Positions 55,768 through 64,000 of a stretch of DNA of 64,000 nt are shown piece after piece. Origin of the DNA: Thiohalobacter sp. IOR34 (GTDB lineage: Bacteria > Pseudomonadota > Gammaproteobacteria > Thiohalobacterales > Thiohalobacteraceae). A model generated the notes under the pieces. The model was not told the DNA's origin and made no database searches. It saw only the letters and a list, made by a program, of their open reading frames with translations. The position numbers were made by a program, and so were the translations under genes. Location: positions 124,001 to 188,000 of the forward strand of contig NZ_CP128988.1 of assembly GCF_030406045.1 (NCBI RefSeq), in the 5' to 3' direction. How positions within the stretch are numbered: position 1 is the first letter of the stretch; every line of letters starts with the position of its first letter.

Positions 55768-56844
55768 TCAGAGCTTACCGCTGTTGTGGAAGGGGCGGCT
55801 CAGTTCGTGAACCGCCTCGACCATCACGGCGGCGTGTTCGGGATCGATCTGCGGGTGGATGCCGTGTCCCAGGTTGAAGACATGCCCCGAACCCGGGCCG
55901 AAGTCCTCCAGCACCCGACCGACCTCGCGGCGAATGACCTCGGGGCTGGCGTAGAGCACCGCCGGGTCGAGATTGCCCTGCAGGGCGACGCGGTCGCCGA
56001 CCCGCCGCCGGGCTGCGCCGATGTCCGTGGTCCAGTCGAGGCCCAGGGCATCGGCCCCACTCTCGGCCATCTCTTCCAGCCACTGTCCGCCGTTCTTGGT
56101 GAACAGGATCACCGGCACCTGGCGCCCCTCGCTCTCCCGCACCAGACCCGTGACGATCTGCCGCATGTAGGCCAGGGAGAAGGTCCGGTAGGCACGCGGG
56201 GAGAGGGCGCCGCCCCAGGTGTCGAAGATCATCAGCGCCTGGGCGCCGGCCGCCACCTGGGCGTTCAGGTAGTCGGTCACCGCGCGGGCGGTGACGTCCA
56301 GAATGCGCTGCAGCAACCCGGGACGCTCGTACATCATCCCCTTGATGTGGCGGAAATCCTTGCTGGAGCCGCCTTCGACCATGTAGGTGGCCAGCGTCCA
56401 GGGACTGCCGGCGAAGCCGATCAGCGGCACCCGGCCGGCCAGTTCACGGCGGATGGTGCGCACCGCATCCATCACGTAGCGCAGCTCCTGCTCCGGGTCG
56501 GGCACGCCGAGCCGTTCGATGTCCGCCTCGCTGCGCAGCGGCCGTTCGAAGCGCGGCCCTTCGCCGGTCTCGAAATACAGGCCCAGGCCCATGGCATCCG
56601 GCACGGTGAGAATGTCCGAGAACAGGATGGCGGCATCCAGCGGAAAGCGCTCCAGTGGCTGGAGGGTGACTTCGCAGGCCAGCTCCGGATTCATGCACAG
56701 ATCCATGAAGCTGCCGGCCTTCTCGCGGGTGGCGCGGTACTCCGGCAGGTAACGCCCGGCCTGGCGCATCATCCACACCGGGGTGACATCCACGGGCTGG
56801 CGCAGCAAGGCACGGAGGAATCGGTCGTTTTTCAGTTCGGTCAT
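55768..56844 (-). CDS. hemE: Uroporphyrinogen decarboxylase
   Basis: 358 residues. [31 protein letters not shown] (catalytic Asp), and [17 protein letters not shown] mark HemE. Its leader is a tandem CTTGGCG repeat. It decarboxylates uroporphyrinogen III to coproporphyrinogen III, feeding heme to the cbb3 oxidase among others. Downstream of gltBD as in many gammaproteobacteria. Confidence 0.96.
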   Translation of the reverse strand: MTELKNDRFLRALLRQPVDVTPVWMMRQAGRYLPEYRATREKAGSFMDLCMNPELACEVTLQPLERFPLDAAILFSDILTVPDAMGLGLYFETGEGPRFERPLRSEADIERLGVPDPEQELRYVMDAVRTIRRELAGRVPLIGFAGSPWTLATYMVEGGSSKDFRHIKGMMYERPGLLQRILDVTARAVTDYLNAQVAAGAQALMIFDTWGGALSPRAYRTFSLAYMRQIVTGLVRESEGRQVPVILFTKNGGQWLEEMAESGADALGLDWTTDIGAARRRVGDRVALQGNLDPAVLYASPEVIRREVGRVLEDFGPGSGHVFNLGHGIHPQIDPEHAAVMVEAVHELSRPFHNSGKL

Positions 56845-56852
56845 GGTTTAAA

Positions 56853-56884
56853 CCGCCAAGACGCCAAGAACGCCAAGGGACGCC
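56853..56884. repeat. CGCCAAGAN tandem repeat before hemE
   Basis: Three nine-base copies of CGCCAAGA(C/A/G) followed by CGCC, just upstream of hemE (start at 56844). On the mRNA it reads CUUGGCG repeats; GGCGG eight bases before the ATG is the only ribosome-site-like sequence. Confidence 0.6.
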
Positions 56885-56927
56885 ACAAATTTAAATTGGG
56901 ATATGAGAATCGCCAGGTACTATCCCG

Positions 56928-58379
<1,452 letters not shown>

Positions 58380-58382
58380 GGG

Positions 58383-63023
<4,641 letters not shown>

Positions 63024-63172
63024 GGCGAACCTCTCGCAACAGCGTTCTGTTCAGGCCTGGACCCCGGGGGCGGGCCGGCATGCCACGCCTGTCACCGGAC
63101 TCCGGCAACAGGGTTTCATGCGTCCTGAATCCAGGAATCAGCTTGAAATACCGTATGTTCCGCGGCGGGGCA

Positions 63173-63210
63173 GATCCCCTGAACGGGGTCGGCGGGAATC
63201 GTCGATTCCC
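63173..63210 (-). promoter_or_regulatory. Paired hairpins in the gltB leader
   Basis: First hairpin of the mRNA: GGGAATC-GAC-GATTCCC, perfect 7 bp. Second: GACCCC/GGGGATC-like, six pairs with one G-U. Both lie within about 45 nt of the predicted transcription start. There is no T run, so they are not terminators as seen. Confidence 0.5.
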
Positions 63211-63223
63211 CGGGCGGTCGGGA

Positions 63224-63252
63224 AGTATAGCGTTCGGGGCGGGTGGGTTCAA
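63224..63252 (-). promoter_or_regulatory. Sigma-70 promoter of gltBD
   Basis: Minus strand TTGAAC (63252-63247) and TATACT (63229-63224), exactly 17 bp apart; gltB start about 200 bp downstream. Confidence 0.75.
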
Positions 63253-63325
63253 TTCACCGCCGATCGCTGCACCATCCGGCGCCGGGGGGCGTTTTTCAAT
63301 GCCTTACCGGGTGGCCTGGCCGGCC

Positions 63326-64000
63326 TCAGTCGCCGCGGCGGGCGCGAGGGATGCTGGAGAAACGCCGCGGCCAGGGCCGGTCCTTGCGCACCGCCGCTGG
63401 CAGGTCGGCGGCACCGCGGCGCGCCTCGGCCGCGCTGGGGTAGCTGCCATAGAGCACCACGTACCAGTCGCCCCCCTTGTAGCGGCTGGCGACGATATGG
63501 GCCGCATCACCTAGGCCGTGGCGGGCGATGAAGGCCCGGGCGGCGGCGCGCTCGCGGACCCCCAGCAGCTGCAGGGTGTAATGATCTGCAGGCTGCTGGC
63601 TCAGCCAGTCTTCGGGCGGGGGCGCTGGCGCCGCTTCGTCCGCCGTGGCTGTGGCTGCTGGTGCCGGGCCACTTTCCGCAGCGGGGGCGGCTGTCTCGGC
63701 CGGTGCTTCCGGCGTCGTCTCGGGGGCAGGCGGGGCAGGCGGCGCGGGCTCCGGTGGGCTGTCGGCGGGGAGGGGGGGTACCGCGGGGGGCTCGGTCACG
63801 GCCTGTTCCGGGGTTGTCGGGCTCGGAGGTGTGGCGGCTGCTGGCCGGTGCTCTGTACCGGGCGGCGGGATGGGCGCTGCCGGTGCCGGCACGGCAGCGC
63901 TCGCCGGAGTCGCGAGCGGTGCTTCCATCGCCACTGGGGCCTCGCCATCCTCCATGGCCGGGACGGCCAGGGGTGGGGGGTGGGTATCCGCAACCGCAGG
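63326..64000 (-). CDS. SPOR-domain protein, DamX-like (5' end outside window)
   Basis: At least 224 residues; the frame is open to the window edge, so the start is missing. A long Pro/Ala-rich linker (first about 145 residues) leads to a C-terminal SPOR domain (ADHYTLQLLGVRERAAARAFIARHGLGDAAHIVASRYKGGDWYVVLYGSYPSAAEARRGAADLP). In many gammaproteobacteria a damX-like gene precedes gltB and follows aroKB, which are expected just outside. It binds septal peptidoglycan. Confidence 0.85.
   Translation of the reverse strand, partial: PAVADTHPPPLAVPAMEDGEAPVAMEAPLATPASAAVPAPAAPIPPPGTEHRPAAATPPSPTTPEQAVTEPPAVPPLPADSPPEPAPPAPPAPETTPEAPAETAAPAAESGPAPAATATADEAAPAPPPEDWLSQQPADHYTLQLLGVRERAAARAFIARHGLGDAAHIVASRYKGGDWYVVLYGSYPSAAEARRGAADLPAAVRKDRPWPRRFSSIPRARRGD

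Larger units (their letters stand above)
63024..63325. other. Leader region of gltBD
   Basis: 302 bp between the SPOR protein gene and gltB, both reverse. It holds the gltB promoter, two hairpins just after it (stem GATCCCC-like at 63173-63190 and a perfect GGGAATC/GATTCCC stem at 63194-63210), and a leader of about 190 nt. Confidence 0.6.

Noticed and set aside
55437-55877. Plus-strand frame in the repeat island
   Set aside because: It lies in MITE C, REP and the hemE 3' end, with no similarity or ribosome-binding site.

Overview
This 64-kb window is a dense, GC-rich (roughly two-thirds G+C by eye) stretch of a gammaproteobacterial chromosome. The mix of genes suggests a facultatively microaerobic, probably sulfur-metabolising member of the Chromatiales/Ectothiorhodospiraceae-like gammaproteobacteria. 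The clues are an FNR/Anr-linked cbb3 oxidase operon, a DsrE2-type sulfur-carrier protein next to a rhodanese, NtrYX with TrkAH, split PntAA/PntAB/PntB, and the conserved blocks hisBHAFIE-tatABC, SPOR-argS-priA and gltBD-hemE. The genus is inference. I saw no rRNA, tRNA, CRISPR, prophage or complete insertion sequence with a transposase gene.

Layout. 1-6.8 kb: ntrY (5' end outside the window)-ntrX-trkA-trkH and a methyltransferase, all forward. 6.8-8.5 kb: a lipid A acyltransferase and ttcA, reverse. 8.7-11.6 kb: rhodanese, DsrE2 (own sigma-70 promoter), pip and dtd, forward. 11.6-18.3 kb: reverse operon fnr, ccoNOQP, ccoG, FixH-like, with FNR boxes before fnr and ccoN. 18.5-25.5 kb: forward hisBHAFIE-tatABC-thioredoxin/DUF255 series. 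25.9-32.9 kb: reverse pentapeptide protein, RND pump plus lipoprotein adaptor, YqcC, YifB/ComM, UbiK. 33.0-35.6 kb: nitrogen module (sigma-54 promoter with NtrC-like sites, TorF-type porin, glnK, amtB). 35.8-43.3 kb: CDGSH protein, fetAB-like transporter, DUF4124 protein, divergent speE/speA, a cupin gene split by mobile elements, a small orphan and a SPOR protein. 43.3-47.4 kb: argS and priA, reverse. 47.5-50.0 kb: DnaA-box cluster, arginine-rich secreted repeat protein, and an ECF sigma factor operon with membrane and periplasmic partners. 50.0-52.8 kb: pntAA-pntAB-pntB, reverse. 53.0-54.6 kb: HNH nuclease and fructosamine-kinase-like protein. 54.6-64 kb: small secreted protein, repeat island, hemE, gltD, gltB, and a SPOR (DamX-like) protein cut by the window edge.

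The most unusual content is non-coding. Three families of short non-autonomous elements (MITEs of about 200-265 bp) are present: family A (one copy), family B (two copies differing at one base) and family C (one copy). Each has its own terminal inverted repeats, yet all three share an internal multi-tier hairpin module. Its stems differ in sequence but remain paired, and a GCGTT...GCCTT motif and a small apical loop recur. In one place family B has inserted into the terminal TA of family A, which itself had inserted in a TA of codon 44 of a small cupin gene; removing both elements and one TA restores a perfect 91-residue frame. Family C sits in the loop of an inverted pair of REP-like palindromes. 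REP-like palindromes and two other dispersed motifs fill most of the long intergenic gaps and sometimes supply a gene's stop codon.

Functionally the window joins oxygen sensing and high-affinity respiration (FNR, cbb3), nitrogen sensing and assimilation (NtrYX, PII/AmtB, GltBD), redox balance (PntAB), sulfur trafficking (rhodanese, DsrE2, TtcA), polyamine synthesis (SpeA/SpeE), histidine synthesis and protein export (Tat).
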